64,000 nt of DNA from Leifsonia xyli (lineage in GTDB: Bacteria > Actinomycetota > Actinomycetes > Actinomycetales > Microbacteriaceae). The notes under the pieces are model-generated. The model searched no databases. It worked only from the letters and a program-made list of their open reading frames with translations, and was not told the DNA's origin. The stretch covers positions 1,364,001-1,428,000 of the forward strand of contig CP014761.1 in the NCBI GenBank assembly GCA_001647635.1, given 5' to 3'. The translations under genes were made by a program, and so were the position numbers. Of the stretch, positions 43,644-50,967 are shown piece by piece (position 1 is the first letter of the stretch; each line of letters starts with the position of its first letter).

Positions 43644-43726
43644 TGCTGGTTCCTTTCGTGATGGTCAGTGTGTGCGGGTGCAGCACACCGGCGGTGCAGG
43701 GGTCAGGTTTCGGGCGGTGCTGTGTG

Positions 43727-44893
43727 TCATGAGACCCCGAGTCGTCCGGAGAGGACGAGAACGGCCGCGCCGCGCAGGACGATGTCCTGCCCTTGCGTGG
43801 TCATCCGGACGGACAGGTCGGCGTGGTTCTCCGCCATGGTCCGGTTCCGGAGCGTGTGGACGGTCGCTTCGGCGAGCGGTCCGTCGAGCAGTTCGGTCGG
43901 ACCCGCGAGCACGATCTCCGACAGGTTGAGGGCGCCCACGACGGGCGCGAGGGCGATGCCGAGGCGCTGGCCGGCCTCGCGGAGCACGGGGGTCGCATCC
44001 TGAGCCGCCGTGTGGGCCTCGTGGATGCCGCGCTGCAGCTGCGGGACGCTGAGCCAGTGCTCGAGCACCTGGTCCCGGTTGTACGTCGTCTCGAGCCCGA
44101 GGTCGGTCCCGACCATGACCTGGCCGATCTCGCCCGCCGCGAAGTGGCTGCCGTAGACGAGGGCACCGGCGACAAGGAGCCCGGCGCCGATGCCGTGGCC
44201 GACGCGGATGAGCATCATGTCGCCGGCCGCTCCCCCGTAGGTGTGCTCGGCGAGCGCCGCCGCGTTCGCGTCGTTGGCCACGATGACCGGGAGGCCGGTG
44301 CGGTCCGCGAGGTGCTGCTGCAGCGCGAGGTCGGTCCAGCCGAGGTTCGGAGCGGTGAGGATGGTGCCGCTCAGGTCGACGACACCGGGCGATCCGACGC
44401 CGATGCCCAGGATGGGCGCGGTGGCGTCCGCGACGAGGGCGTCGACGAGGGCGTCCACCTTGGCGAGCGCCGCGTCGCCCGTGGCGTCGTCGAGCATGAC
44501 CTCTTCGGACGCGATGATGGCGCCGTCGAGGTCCATCACCGCGCCGCGGAAGCGGTCGTGGTCGCTGAGGTCGACGCCGACGATCTGGTGGGCGCTGCGG
44601 TTGATGTCGAGCAGGACCGCCGGCTTGCCCGGGCGGGCCGACTCGCGCTGACCCAGCTCGATCACGAGGCCCTCGGCGAGCAGCTCGGCGACGAGGTCGG
44701 AGATGGTGACGCGAGTGAGCCCCGTCTCGCGGGCGAGGTCGGCACGGCTGCGCTCCCCCGAGCGGTAGAGGGTCTGCAGGACGAGCGACCGGTTGTGGCT
44801 GCGGGCGTGCTCCGGGAGCACTTTGGCACGGGGGCGGAGCACCCGCCCCGGGCCCAGCCCGCCGGTGCTGCCTTGCACCTCCGTCGTCGTCAT
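43727..44893 (-). CDS. ROK-family transcriptional repressor (NagC/XylR type)
   Basis: This is a regulator of 388 residues. The N-terminal MarR-like helix-turn-helix (ERSRADLARETGLTRVTISD, LVIELGQ wing) is joined to a ROK sugar-binding domain (GVDLSDHDRFRGAVMD, VANDANAAALAEHTYGG, HGIGAGLLVAGALVYG). The usual CxCGxxGCxE zinc motif after GEIGQ is absent: no Cys occurs in GEIGQVMVGTDLGLETTYN. A 25-bp near-palindrome covers its leaderless promoter, indicating autorepression. The next genes are the GlcNAc importer operon, its likely target. Confidence 0.88.
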   Translation of the reverse strand: MTTTEVQGSTGGLGPGRVLRPRAKVLPEHARSHNRSLVLQTLYRSGERSRADLARETGLTRVTISDLVAELLAEGLVIELGQRESARPGKPAVLLDINRSAHQIVGVDLSDHDRFRGAVMDLDGAIIASEEVMLDDATGDAALAKVDALVDALVADATAPILGIGVGSPGVVDLSGTILTAPNLGWTDLALQQHLADRTGLPVIVANDANAAALAEHTYGGAAGDMMLIRVGHGIGAGLLVAGALVYGSHFAAGEIGQVMVGTDLGLETTYNRDQVLEHWLSVPQLQRGIHEAHTAAQDATPVLREAGQRLGIALAPVVGALNLSEIVLAGPTELLDGPLAEATVHTLRNRTMAENHADLSVRMTTQGQDIVLRGAAVLVLSGRLGVS

Positions 44894-44894
44894 G

Positions 44895-44929
44895 TTTGTT
44901 AGTAAAGCTTACGAACAAATGAAATGCAA
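44895..44929 (-). promoter_or_regulatory. ROK operator over a leaderless promoter
   Basis: On the minus strand TTGCAT (44924-44929), a 17-bp spacer and TTTACT (44901-44906) are followed by 7 nt and the ATG. The segment 44895-44919 is a near-palindrome centred on AAGCTT with outer TTTGTT/AACAAA and inner GTAA/TTAC arms, the form seen in NagC/Mlc/ROK operators. A bound repressor would cover the -10 box. Confidence 0.7.
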
Positions 44930-44960
44930 GCGACGAAACGAACTCGTTACATCCGGAGCC

Positions 44961-45836
44961 TCACCCGAGCAGCGCTTCGTGCGCGAGGTCGAGCAGGCGG
45001 CGGGTGCGGAACTCCTCGTGCGCGGTGATGGTGAGCACGGCGCCGCGCGCATCATCCACGACGACGTACTGCCCGTACCGCCCGTCGAAGCGCCACAGCC
45101 CGGACGGCCCCTCCCACACCGCGATGCCGTAGCGGTCGGTGGCCGGGTCCTCCCCCGTATCGACCCAGTTCGCGTGCATCCCGTCGATCCACTCGGCGCT
45201 GACGATCCGCCGCCGCCACCACTCGCCCCGGTCGCGCAGCACGCGGCCGATGCGGGCAAGCTCGCTGGTGCGCAGCTGCAGACCGGTGCCGCCGACGATG
45301 TAGCCGAGCGGGCACCGCATCCACTGCGGGTTGTCGATCTCGAGAGGTCCGAACAGGCGCGGGAGCAGCCAGTCGCGCACGTCGCCGACCCGAGCGGCAA
45401 GCATCCGCATGGCGACGTAGGTGCTGGCGTCGGAGTATTGGAAGTGCGCGCCCGGCCCGCGGCTCGGACGCCGCAGCATCTCCTGCGCGAGGTCTCGCCC
45501 CGGCACCGGCTGGTCGCCGAACCAGACGAAGTCGATCCCGCTCGACATGGTGAGCAGGTGGCGCAGAGTCACCCTGTCGACCCCGTCGCCGAGATCGAGC
45601 TCCGGAAGCGTCTCGGCGACCGTCGTGTCGAGCGACAGGATGCCCTCGTCGACCGCGATCCCGGCGGCGAGCGCGCTGACGCCCTTGGACACGGAGTACA
45701 GGTTCTCGCGGTCGTCGCTGCGCCAGCGATGCTCGGCCTCGTCGTCGCCGACCAGCGCGTGAGCGCCGTACGCGCCGAGCGCCTCCCGGTCGACGGAGCG
45801 GACGAAGCGGTGCAGCAGCTGATCGGCGTCGGTCAT
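44961..45836 (-). CDS. Serine beta-lactamase-like hydrolase
   Basis: This is a protein of 291 residues of the beta-lactamase/penicillin-binding-protein-like family (class C type, EstB/DD-peptidase relatives). The nucleophile motif is SVSKG (SxxK, near residue 50) and the second motif is a Tyr-x-Asp variant in FQYSDASTY. RYGQYVVVDD near the end takes the place of the third motif. There is no signal peptide, so it is probably a cytosolic esterase or amidase. A CACAAT box 6 nt upstream and a GGAGG both precede the ATG. It is divergent from an SDR gene. Confidence 0.83.
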   Translation of the reverse strand: MTDADQLLHRFVRSVDREALGAYGAHALVGDDEAEHRWRSDDRENLYSVSKGVSALAAGIAVDEGILSLDTTVAETLPELDLGDGVDRVTLRHLLTMSSGIDFVWFGDQPVPGRDLAQEMLRRPSRGPGAHFQYSDASTYVAMRMLAARVGDVRDWLLPRLFGPLEIDNPQWMRCPLGYIVGGTGLQLRTSELARIGRVLRDRGEWWRRRIVSAEWIDGMHANWVDTGEDPATDRYGIAVWEGPSGLWRFDGRYGQYVVVDDARGAVLTITAHEEFRTRRLLDLAHEALLG

Positions 45837-45884
45837 GCCTCCATTGTGACCCGGGCCGGTGACATCCGGCGGCCGGCGCGGGAC

Positions 45885-45890
45885 TACGCT
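45885..45890 (+). promoter_or_regulatory. Leaderless -10 box of the SDR gene
   Basis: TACGCT is followed by exactly 6 nt and the ATG at 45897. The same box with the same spacing occurs before the GNAT gene at 48129. Confidence 0.6.
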
Positions 45891-45896
45891 CCTGGC

Positions 45897-46685
45897 ATGA
45901 CCGACGCCTCCCGCACCTCCACCCGCACCCCCTTCTCGCTCGCCGGATCGCGCGCGCTCGTGACGGCCGCCAGCCGCGGCCTCGGCCGCGAGATCGCGCT
46001 CGAACTCGCCGGCCAGGGCGCCGACGTGATTCTCGGGGTGCGCGATCCGGAAGGCTCGGCGGAACTCGTCGACGAGCTGAGGGCCTTCGGCGTGCAGGCG
46101 ACGGCGATCCGGATGGACGTGCTCGACCTGGCCGCGTGCCGCACCGCGATCGATGCCGCCATCGCCGAGCTGGGGCCGATCGACATCCTCGTCAACAACG
46201 CCGGCGGCGGGATCGACGCGCCGGCCCTGGACGTGACCGAGGAGGACTTCGAGCACGTCTGGGCGCTGAACACCCGCTCGACGTTCTTCCTGTCGCAGCA
46301 CCTCGCGAAGAGCATGCGCGAGAACGGCGGCGGCTCGATCGTCAACGTCGCCTCGCAGGCCGGCCTCGTCGCGCTGCCCGGGGAGGCGTCCTACTGCTCC
46401 GCCAAGGCCGCGGTCGTGCATCTCACCCGCTGCCTCGCGGTCGAGTGGGGCGAGTACGGCATCCGGGTCAACGCCGTCGCACCGACGTTCATCGAGACCG
46501 ACGGGACCGCCGCCGCTCTCTCGGACGACGCGTTCCGCGCCGACACCGTCGAGCGCATCGCCGCCCTCCACCGCATCGGCGAGCCGCGGGAGGTGTCGGG
46601 CGCGGTGGCGTTCCTGGCGTCCCCGTCCGCCTCCCTCATCACCGGCCAGACGCTAGCGATCGACGGCGGCTGGACCGCCCGCTGA
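45897..46685 (+). CDS. Short-chain dehydrogenase/reductase, FabG-like
   Basis: This is an oxidoreductase of 262 residues with classical SDR motifs: TAASRGLGREIA (nucleotide loop), the NNAGGG strand motif, NVASQAG (catalytic Ser), YCSAKAAVVHLTR (Tyr and Lys), and a C-terminus LITGQTLAIDGGWTAR typical of the FabG/gluconate-dehydrogenase group. The substrate is probably a 3-hydroxyacyl compound or a sugar acid, but this is not decided by the sequence. The start fits a leaderless promoter. It ends before a long palindrome facing icd. Confidence 0.88.
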   Translation: MTDASRTSTRTPFSLAGSRALVTAASRGLGREIALELAGQGADVILGVRDPEGSAELVDELRAFGVQATAIRMDVLDLAACRTAIDAAIAELGPIDILVNNAGGGIDAPALDVTEEDFEHVWALNTRSTFFLSQHLAKSMRENGGGSIVNVASQAGLVALPGEASYCSAKAAVVHLTRCLAVEWGEYGIRVNAVAPTFIETDGTAAALSDDAFRADTVERIAALHRIGEPREVSGAVAFLASPSASLITGQTLAIDGGWTAR

Positions 46686-46696
46686 ACCCGTGAACG

Positions 46697-46749
46697 ATTC
46701 GCGCCGAATGTGCGCTATTCGTCACGAACAGCGCACATTCGGCACGAAT
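46697..46749. repeat. 53-bp intergenic palindrome between convergent genes
   Basis: The arms 46697-46720 and 46726-46749 pair at 22 of 24 positions around a 5-base loop. The core is GCCGAATGTGCGCT. It lies between the ends of the SDR gene and icd. There is no T-run. Of the five long palindromes this has the shortest loop, and it could form a cruciform or a very stable RNA hairpin. Confidence 0.8.
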
Positions 46750-46769
46750 GCGGCGGGGTGAGGCGGGGA

Positions 46770-47984
46770 TCAGCCCAGGCGCGCCTTCAGGTTCTCGGCG
46801 ATCGCGTCCAGGAACTCCTCGGTCGTGAGGAACTTCTGGTCCGGGCCGACGAGGAGCGCGAGGTCCTTCGTCATCTTGCCCTCTTCGACCGTCTTCACCA
46901 CGACGTCCTCGAGGGTGTGGGTGAAGTCGATGAGCTCCTGGTTGCCGTCGAGCTTGCCACGGTGCGCGAGGCCGCGCGTCCAGGCGAAGATCGAGGCGAT
47001 CGGGTTCGTCGAAGTCGGCTTGCCCTGCTGGTACTGGCGGTAGTGGCGGGTGACCGTCCCGTGCGCGGCCTCCGCCTCGACGACCGAGCCGTCCGGGGTG
47101 GTCAGCACCGAGGTCATCAGGCCGAGCGAGCCGAAGCCCTGCGCGACGGTGTCGGACTGGACATCGCCGTCGTAGTTCTTGCAGGCCCAGACGTAACCGC
47201 CCTCCCACTTGAGGCTGGAGGCGACCATGTCGTCGATGAGGCGGTGCTCGTAGGTGAGGCCGGCCGCGTCGAACTTCTCCTTGTACTCGGCGTCGAAGAC
47301 CTCCTGGAAGAGGTCCTTGAAGCGGCCGTCGTACGCCTTCAGGATGGTGTTCTTGGTCGACAGGTAGACCGGGTACTGGCGGTCGAGACCGTAGTTGAAC
47401 GAGGCGCGGGCGAAGTCGCGGATCGACTCGTCCTGGTTGTACATGCCCATCGCGACGCCGGCGCCCGGCGCCTGGTAGATCTCGAACGACTGCGCCTCGC
47501 CGCCGTCGGCGGGCTGGAAGCTCATCGTGAGCGTGCCGGGGCCGTCGAAGACGAAGTCGGTGGCGCGGTACTGGTCGCCGAAGGCGTGACGGCCGATGAC
47601 GATCGGCTTGTTCCAGCCGGGGACGAGCCGCGGGATGTTGGAGATGATGATCGGCTCGCGGAAGACGACGCCGCCGAGGATGTTGCGGATCGTGCCGTTC
47701 GGGCTGCGCCACATCTTCTTCAGGCCGAACTCCTCGACACGTGCCTCATCCGGCGTGATGGTGGCGCACTTGACGCCGACACCGTGCTTCTGGATGGCGT
47801 GGGCCGCGTCGATCGTGATCTGGTCGTCGGTCTCGTCGCGCTTCTGGATGCCGAGGTCGTAGTACTCGAGGTTCACGTCGAGGTACGGGTGGATGAGGGA
47901 TTCCTTGATCGCCTTCCAGATGATGCGCGTCATCTCGTCGCCGTCGAGTTCGACGACCGTTCCTTCGACCTTGATCTTGTCCAT
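46770..47984 (-). CDS. icd: NADP-dependent isocitrate dehydrogenase (dimeric type)
   Basis: This is a TCA-cycle enzyme of 404 residues that oxidises isocitrate to 2-oxoglutarate. The sequence is of the eukaryote-like homodimeric class: [50 protein letters not shown] (isocitrate site), [11 protein letters not shown], and [31 protein letters not shown]. The ATG has AGGAGA 3 nt upstream. It stands alone, divergent from the GNAT gene, with a likely -10 box TAAGCT at 48020-48025. Confidence 0.96.
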   Translation of the reverse strand: MDKIKVEGTVVELDGDEMTRIIWKAIKESLIHPYLDVNLEYYDLGIQKRDETDDQITIDAAHAIQKHGVGVKCATITPDEARVEEFGLKKMWRSPNGTIRNILGGVVFREPIIISNIPRLVPGWNKPIVIGRHAFGDQYRATDFVFDGPGTLTMSFQPADGGEAQSFEIYQAPGAGVAMGMYNQDESIRDFARASFNYGLDRQYPVYLSTKNTILKAYDGRFKDLFQEVFDAEYKEKFDAAGLTYEHRLIDDMVASSLKWEGGYVWACKNYDGDVQSDTVAQGFGSLGLMTSVLTTPDGSVVEAEAAHGTVTRHYRQYQQGKPTSTNPIASIFAWTRGLAHRGKLDGNQELIDFTHTLEDVVVKTVEEGKMTKDLALLVGPDQKFLTTEEFLDAIAENLKARLG

Positions 47985-48116
47985 GGTTCTCCTGAGTCTG
48001 TGCCGTTTGAGCCGACGACAGCTTAGCCGAGCGCGAGAACTATCTTGACATCGAGACACTTTCTCCCGGCGAATCGTCGGCTGGGAGGGAGCTATGCCGG
48101 GGTCGTTCGCGCACGT

Positions 48117-48122
48117 TACGCT
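48117..48122 (+). promoter_or_regulatory. Leaderless -10 box of the GNAT gene
   Basis: TACGCT is followed by 6 nt and the ATG at 48129. This decides the start over an in-frame ATG at 48045, which would add 28 unrelated residues. Confidence 0.6.
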
Positions 48123-48128
48123 TTCGTC

Positions 48129-48581
48129 ATGGCTGAGTTGAGACTGGAAGAGTTGAGCGCGCGCACCGTCGTGGCGGCGAACGCGCTCACGCTGAAGCCG
48201 GGCCAGGAGCAGTTCGTCGCTCCGGTCTCCTACTCGGCGGCGGCCGCCATCCCGGACCCGAACACCTCCTGGCAGCGCGTGGTCCTCGACGGCGACGACG
48301 TGGTCGCGTTCATCATGGGCAGCTTCGACCCGAACGCCGAGCACGAGGAGTTCAAGGCCATCCTCTGGCGCATCAACGTGGACGCGGACGACCAGGGTCG
48401 CGGCATCGGGACGTTCGCCGTCCGGGCCCTCGCCGAGGAGGCACGCCAGCGCGGTCTGCAGCGCCTCTACGTCATCTGGGAGTCGGGCGAGCTCGGCCCC
48501 GAGCAGTTCTTCCTGCGCAGCGGTTTCCAGCCGGTCGGCGAGACGCAGTACGGCGAGACGATCGGTGCCCTCGAGCTCTGA
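48129..48581 (+). CDS. GNAT-family N-acetyltransferase
   Basis: This is an acetyl-CoA-dependent acetyltransferase of 150 residues. The acetyl-CoA loop is [18 protein letters not shown] (Q/RxxGxG), followed by [20 protein letters not shown] with the typical C-terminal motif. It resembles the diamine/SpeG-like RimI group ([14 protein letters not shown] at the N-terminus, a form seen in spermine/spermidine acetyltransferases), but the substrate is not certain. Its last 17 bp overlap the next gene in another frame, so the two are co-transcribed. Confidence 0.87.
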   Translation: MAELRLEELSARTVVAANALTLKPGQEQFVAPVSYSAAAAIPDPNTSWQRVVLDGDDVVAFIMGSFDPNAEHEEFKAILWRINVDADDQGRGIGTFAVRALAEEARQRGLQRLYVIWESGELGPEQFFLRSGFQPVGETQYGETIGALEL

Positions 48582-48906
48582 CGAGGTCCCCTTCGTCGAG
48601 CGGGTGCTCGAGGTCGTGGACGCGATCCCTCCCGGCCGGGTCATGACCTACGGCGACGTCGCCGCAGCCCTCGGCTCCCGGGCGGCGCGGATGGTCGGCC
48701 AGATCATGGCGTACTACGGCGGCTCGGTCCCGTGGTGGCGCGTCGTGCGGGCGAGCGGACATCCGCCCGCGAACCACGAGCACATCGCACTCCAGCACTA
48801 CCGCGCGGAGGGCACCCCGCTTCTGGGGGTGGGCACCGCGGCGTACCGGGTCGACCTGCGGGCGGCCCGCTACGATGGCGCGGGGAGTCATCCCTCCGAC
48901 CGATGA
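48565..48906 (+). CDS. Alkyltransferase-like (ATL) DNA-binding protein
   Basis: This is a 113-residue protein of the MGMT DNA-binding domain. The helix region [20 protein letters not shown] and [12 protein letters not shown] match O6-alkylguanine transferases, but the active-site PCHRV is replaced by PWWRVV. A Trp in place of the acceptor Cys is the mark of ATL proteins, which bind O6-alkylguanine without repairing it and hand it to nucleotide-excision repair. The GTG start overlaps the end of the GNAT gene by 17 bp. Confidence 0.9.
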   Translation: MPSSSDEVPFVERVLEVVDAIPPGRVMTYGDVAAALGSRAARMVGQIMAYYGGSVPWWRVVRASGHPPANHEHIALQHYRAEGTPLLGVGTAAYRVDLRAARYDGAGSHPSDR

Positions 48907-48973
48907 TCCCCTCAGTTTCGTCGTGTTGACTTGCATCACGTTCGTTCACCGTTCACCGTTCCCTGGAGCTGCC

Positions 48974-49399
48974 GTGCCCCGCATCCGTACCGCCGGAGTC
49001 ATCGCGACGACGATCGCGCTCGCCCTGGCCCTGTCCGGATGCTCGGTGATCACCGCGTTCGAGCCGCACGTCTCGTCGGAGATCTACGACACGGCGAAGG
49101 ACATGAAGGCCGCGAACACCGCCGTCTTCGGCTCGCCGAAGTTCGTCCCCGACGACGCCACGATCATCCGCGTCGACTACGACACGCAGGACGGCTCGGC
49201 GATCATGACGTACACCTCCAAGACCCACGTGGTCCCCGGCACGTGCGCGAAAGAGGTGCCGGTGCCCAAGCCGACCATCCAGGACAGCTGGTGGCCGGTC
49301 GACGGTCTCCCCGCCAAGGCCGGCGACTGCGGAGGCGGCTGGTCCGGCTTCGCCATCGGCGACCAGGTCTTCGCCGCCAAGGCGCCGCACTCGTCGTAG
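48974..49399 (+). CDS. Small predicted lipoprotein
   Basis: This is an exported lipoprotein of 141 residues with no recognised family. I start it at the GTG at 48974, which has GGAG 5 nt upstream and opens a proper signal peptide ending LALSGC (Cys23). The mature part has a short helix (SSEIYDTAKDMKAANTAVFG), a beta-rich core with SAIMTYTSKTHVVPG and two further Cys (GTCAKEV, GDCGGGW) that may form a disulfide. It follows the ATL gene by 67 bp and may have its own promoter. Confidence 0.78.
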   Translation: MPRIRTAGVIATTIALALALSGCSVITAFEPHVSSEIYDTAKDMKAANTAVFGSPKFVPDDATIIRVDYDTQDGSAIMTYTSKTHVVPGTCAKEVPVPKPTIQDSWWPVDGLPAKAGDCGGGWSGFAIGDQVFAAKAPHSS

Positions 49400-49410
49400 G
49401 GGCCCTCGCC

Positions 49411-49716
49411 TCAGTGGAACTGCGGGACGATCAACCAGATCCCGTAGAGCACAGCCGCGACGCCGATCGCGAAGCACACCACCGCGCCGACGGTCGCCGC
49501 GACCGGTCGCCGGCCGGTGCGGACCGACGCCGCGCCGTCCTCCGCGTCCAGCGGCGCTCCGACCGCGAGGAGCCGCAGGGCGACCGCGTACGACACCACC
49601 ACCACGACGGTGGCGAGCAGCGCCACCAGGAACACCACGACGAACGACCCCCAGTCGACGCCGAGGAACGACCCCTGGGGCGCCGCGGCGTGGACGCTGA
49701 ACCCGCGCATCCTCAT
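49411..49716 (-). CDS. Small two-helix membrane protein next to the phosphate transporter
   Basis: This is a protein of 101 residues with two membrane helices (FVVVFLVALLATVVVVVSYA and a segment in AATVGAVVCFAIGVAAVLYG). I recognise no family. Its ATG overlaps the stop of the PiT gene by 4 bp, so the two are translationally coupled. Small membrane partners of this kind often lie beside PiT genes in actinobacteria, which suggests an accessory role, without direct evidence. Confidence 0.72.
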   Translation of the reverse strand: MRMRGFSVHAAAPQGSFLGVDWGSFVVVFLVALLATVVVVVSYAVALRLLAVGAPLDAEDGAASVRTGRRPVAATVGAVVCFAIGVAAVLYGIWLIVPQFH

Positions 49717-50873
49717 CCCTCCTGTCCCACGGCGACCGGCTCGGCGTCCGTCGCCTCCGTCTCATCGGTCTCGTTGACGTTGTGCCGGTTCACCGGGTTG
49801 CGGCGGGAGAGCCCGTAGATCAGCAGCCCGGCGAGAAGGCCGAACACCGCCACGCCGATCAGCCCGATCACGCTCGTAGACGCGATCCACGCGGCGAGCC
49901 CGCCGACCAGCGCGGCCGCCGGCAGGGTGATCACCCACGCGGTGGCGATGCGCCCGACCACGCCCCAGCGCACCGAGGCCAGCTTCTTGCCCATCCCGCT
50001 GCCGACCACGGCGCCCGAGGTGACCTGCGTCGTCGAGAGTGCGAAGCCGAGGTGCGACGAGACGAGGATGGTCGCGGCCGACGACGTCTCGGCGGCGAAG
50101 CCCTGCGGCGGCTTCACGTCGGTGATGCGCTTGCCGACCGTGCGCATGATGCGCCAGCCGCCGAGGTAGGTGCCGAGCGCGATCGCCAGTCCGCAGGAAG
50201 CGATCACCCAGAGCGGCGGAGCACTCCCGGACGGCAGCGATCCCGCGGCGATGAGGGTGAGGGTGATCACGCCCATCGTCTTCTGCGCGTCGTTGGTGCC
50301 GTGCGCGAGCGACACGAGGGACGCGGACACCGTCTGGCCGTGCCGGAAGCCCGACTCGGCGCCGTGCACGCGGGCGTTGCGGGTGATCCGGTATGCCGCG
50401 TAGGTCGCCACGAGAGCGACGATGCCCGCGACGAACGGGGAGAGCAGGGCCGGGATGACGACCTTGCTGAGCAGCACGCCCCAGTCCACCGCCCCGAACC
50501 CGGCGCCGATGACCGCAGCGCCGATGAGGCCGCCGAACAGCGCGTGGGTCGAGCTCGACGGAAGCCCGAAGTACCAGGTGACGAGGTTCCACAGCACCGC
50601 GCCGATCAGCCCGGCGAAGATCATGGTCGGGGTGATGTCGACACCCGAGGAGCCCTCCTTGATCACGCCTCCGGAGATGGTCTGCGCCACCGCCGTCGAC
50701 AGGAACGCGCCGACTAGGTTGAGCACGGCCGAGATGGCGACGGCGGTGCGCGGCTTCAGCGCGCCGGTGGCGACCGAGGTCGCCATCGCGTTGGCGGTGT
50801 CGTGGAAGCCGTTCGTGAAGTCGAAGACGAGCGCGACGACGATCACGGCGGCGACCGTGACGAGCATGTCCAT
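49713..50873 (-). CDS. pit: PiT-family inorganic phosphate transporter
   Basis: This is a low-affinity phosphate/metal symporter of 386 residues with about ten helices. The duplicated PiT signature is clear: VFDFTNGFHDTANAMATSVA at the start and SLAHGTNDAQKTMGVITL in the second half, with GLPSSSTHALFGGLIGAAV between them. The ATG at 50873 has GGAAGGA upstream. It lies just downstream of a two-component system on the same strand, with a candidate PHO box in the 95-bp gap. Confidence 0.93.
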   Translation of the reverse strand: MDMLVTVAAVIVVALVFDFTNGFHDTANAMATSVATGALKPRTAVAISAVLNLVGAFLSTAVAQTISGGVIKEGSSGVDITPTMIFAGLIGAVLWNLVTWYFGLPSSSTHALFGGLIGAAVIGAGFGAVDWGVLLSKVVIPALLSPFVAGIVALVATYAAYRITRNARVHGAESGFRHGQTVSASLVSLAHGTNDAQKTMGVITLTLIAAGSLPSGSAPPLWVIASCGLAIALGTYLGGWRIMRTVGKRITDVKPPQGFAAETSSAATILVSSHLGFALSTTQVTSGAVVGSGMGKKLASVRWGVVGRIATAWVITLPAAALVGGLAAWIASTSVIGLIGVAVFGLLAGLLIYGLSRRNPVNRHNVNETDETEATDAEPVAVGQEG

Positions 50874-50942
50874 GCGGTCGGTCCTTCCGTCGGGTGGGAC
50901 GCCCATGCGCGTCCCACCCCTGCCTACGCCGATCCGGCCGGT

Positions 50943-50964
50943 CGTTTTTTAACGGGAGGTGAAT
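50943..50964 (-). promoter_or_regulatory. Candidate PHO box upstream of the phosphate transporter
   Basis: On the minus strand two adjacent 11-mers, ATTCACCTCCC (50954-50964) and GTTAAAAAACG (50943-50953), resemble the direct repeats bound by actinobacterial PhoP (consensus near GTTCACC). They lie 70-90 bp before the transporter start and directly behind the histidine-kinase gene. The match is partial. Confidence 0.35.
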
Positions 50965-50967
50965 TGT

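Noticed and set aside
48045..48128. Earlier ATG of the GNAT gene
   Set aside because: It would include the predicted -10 box of the leaderless promoter and 28 residues without family similarity.
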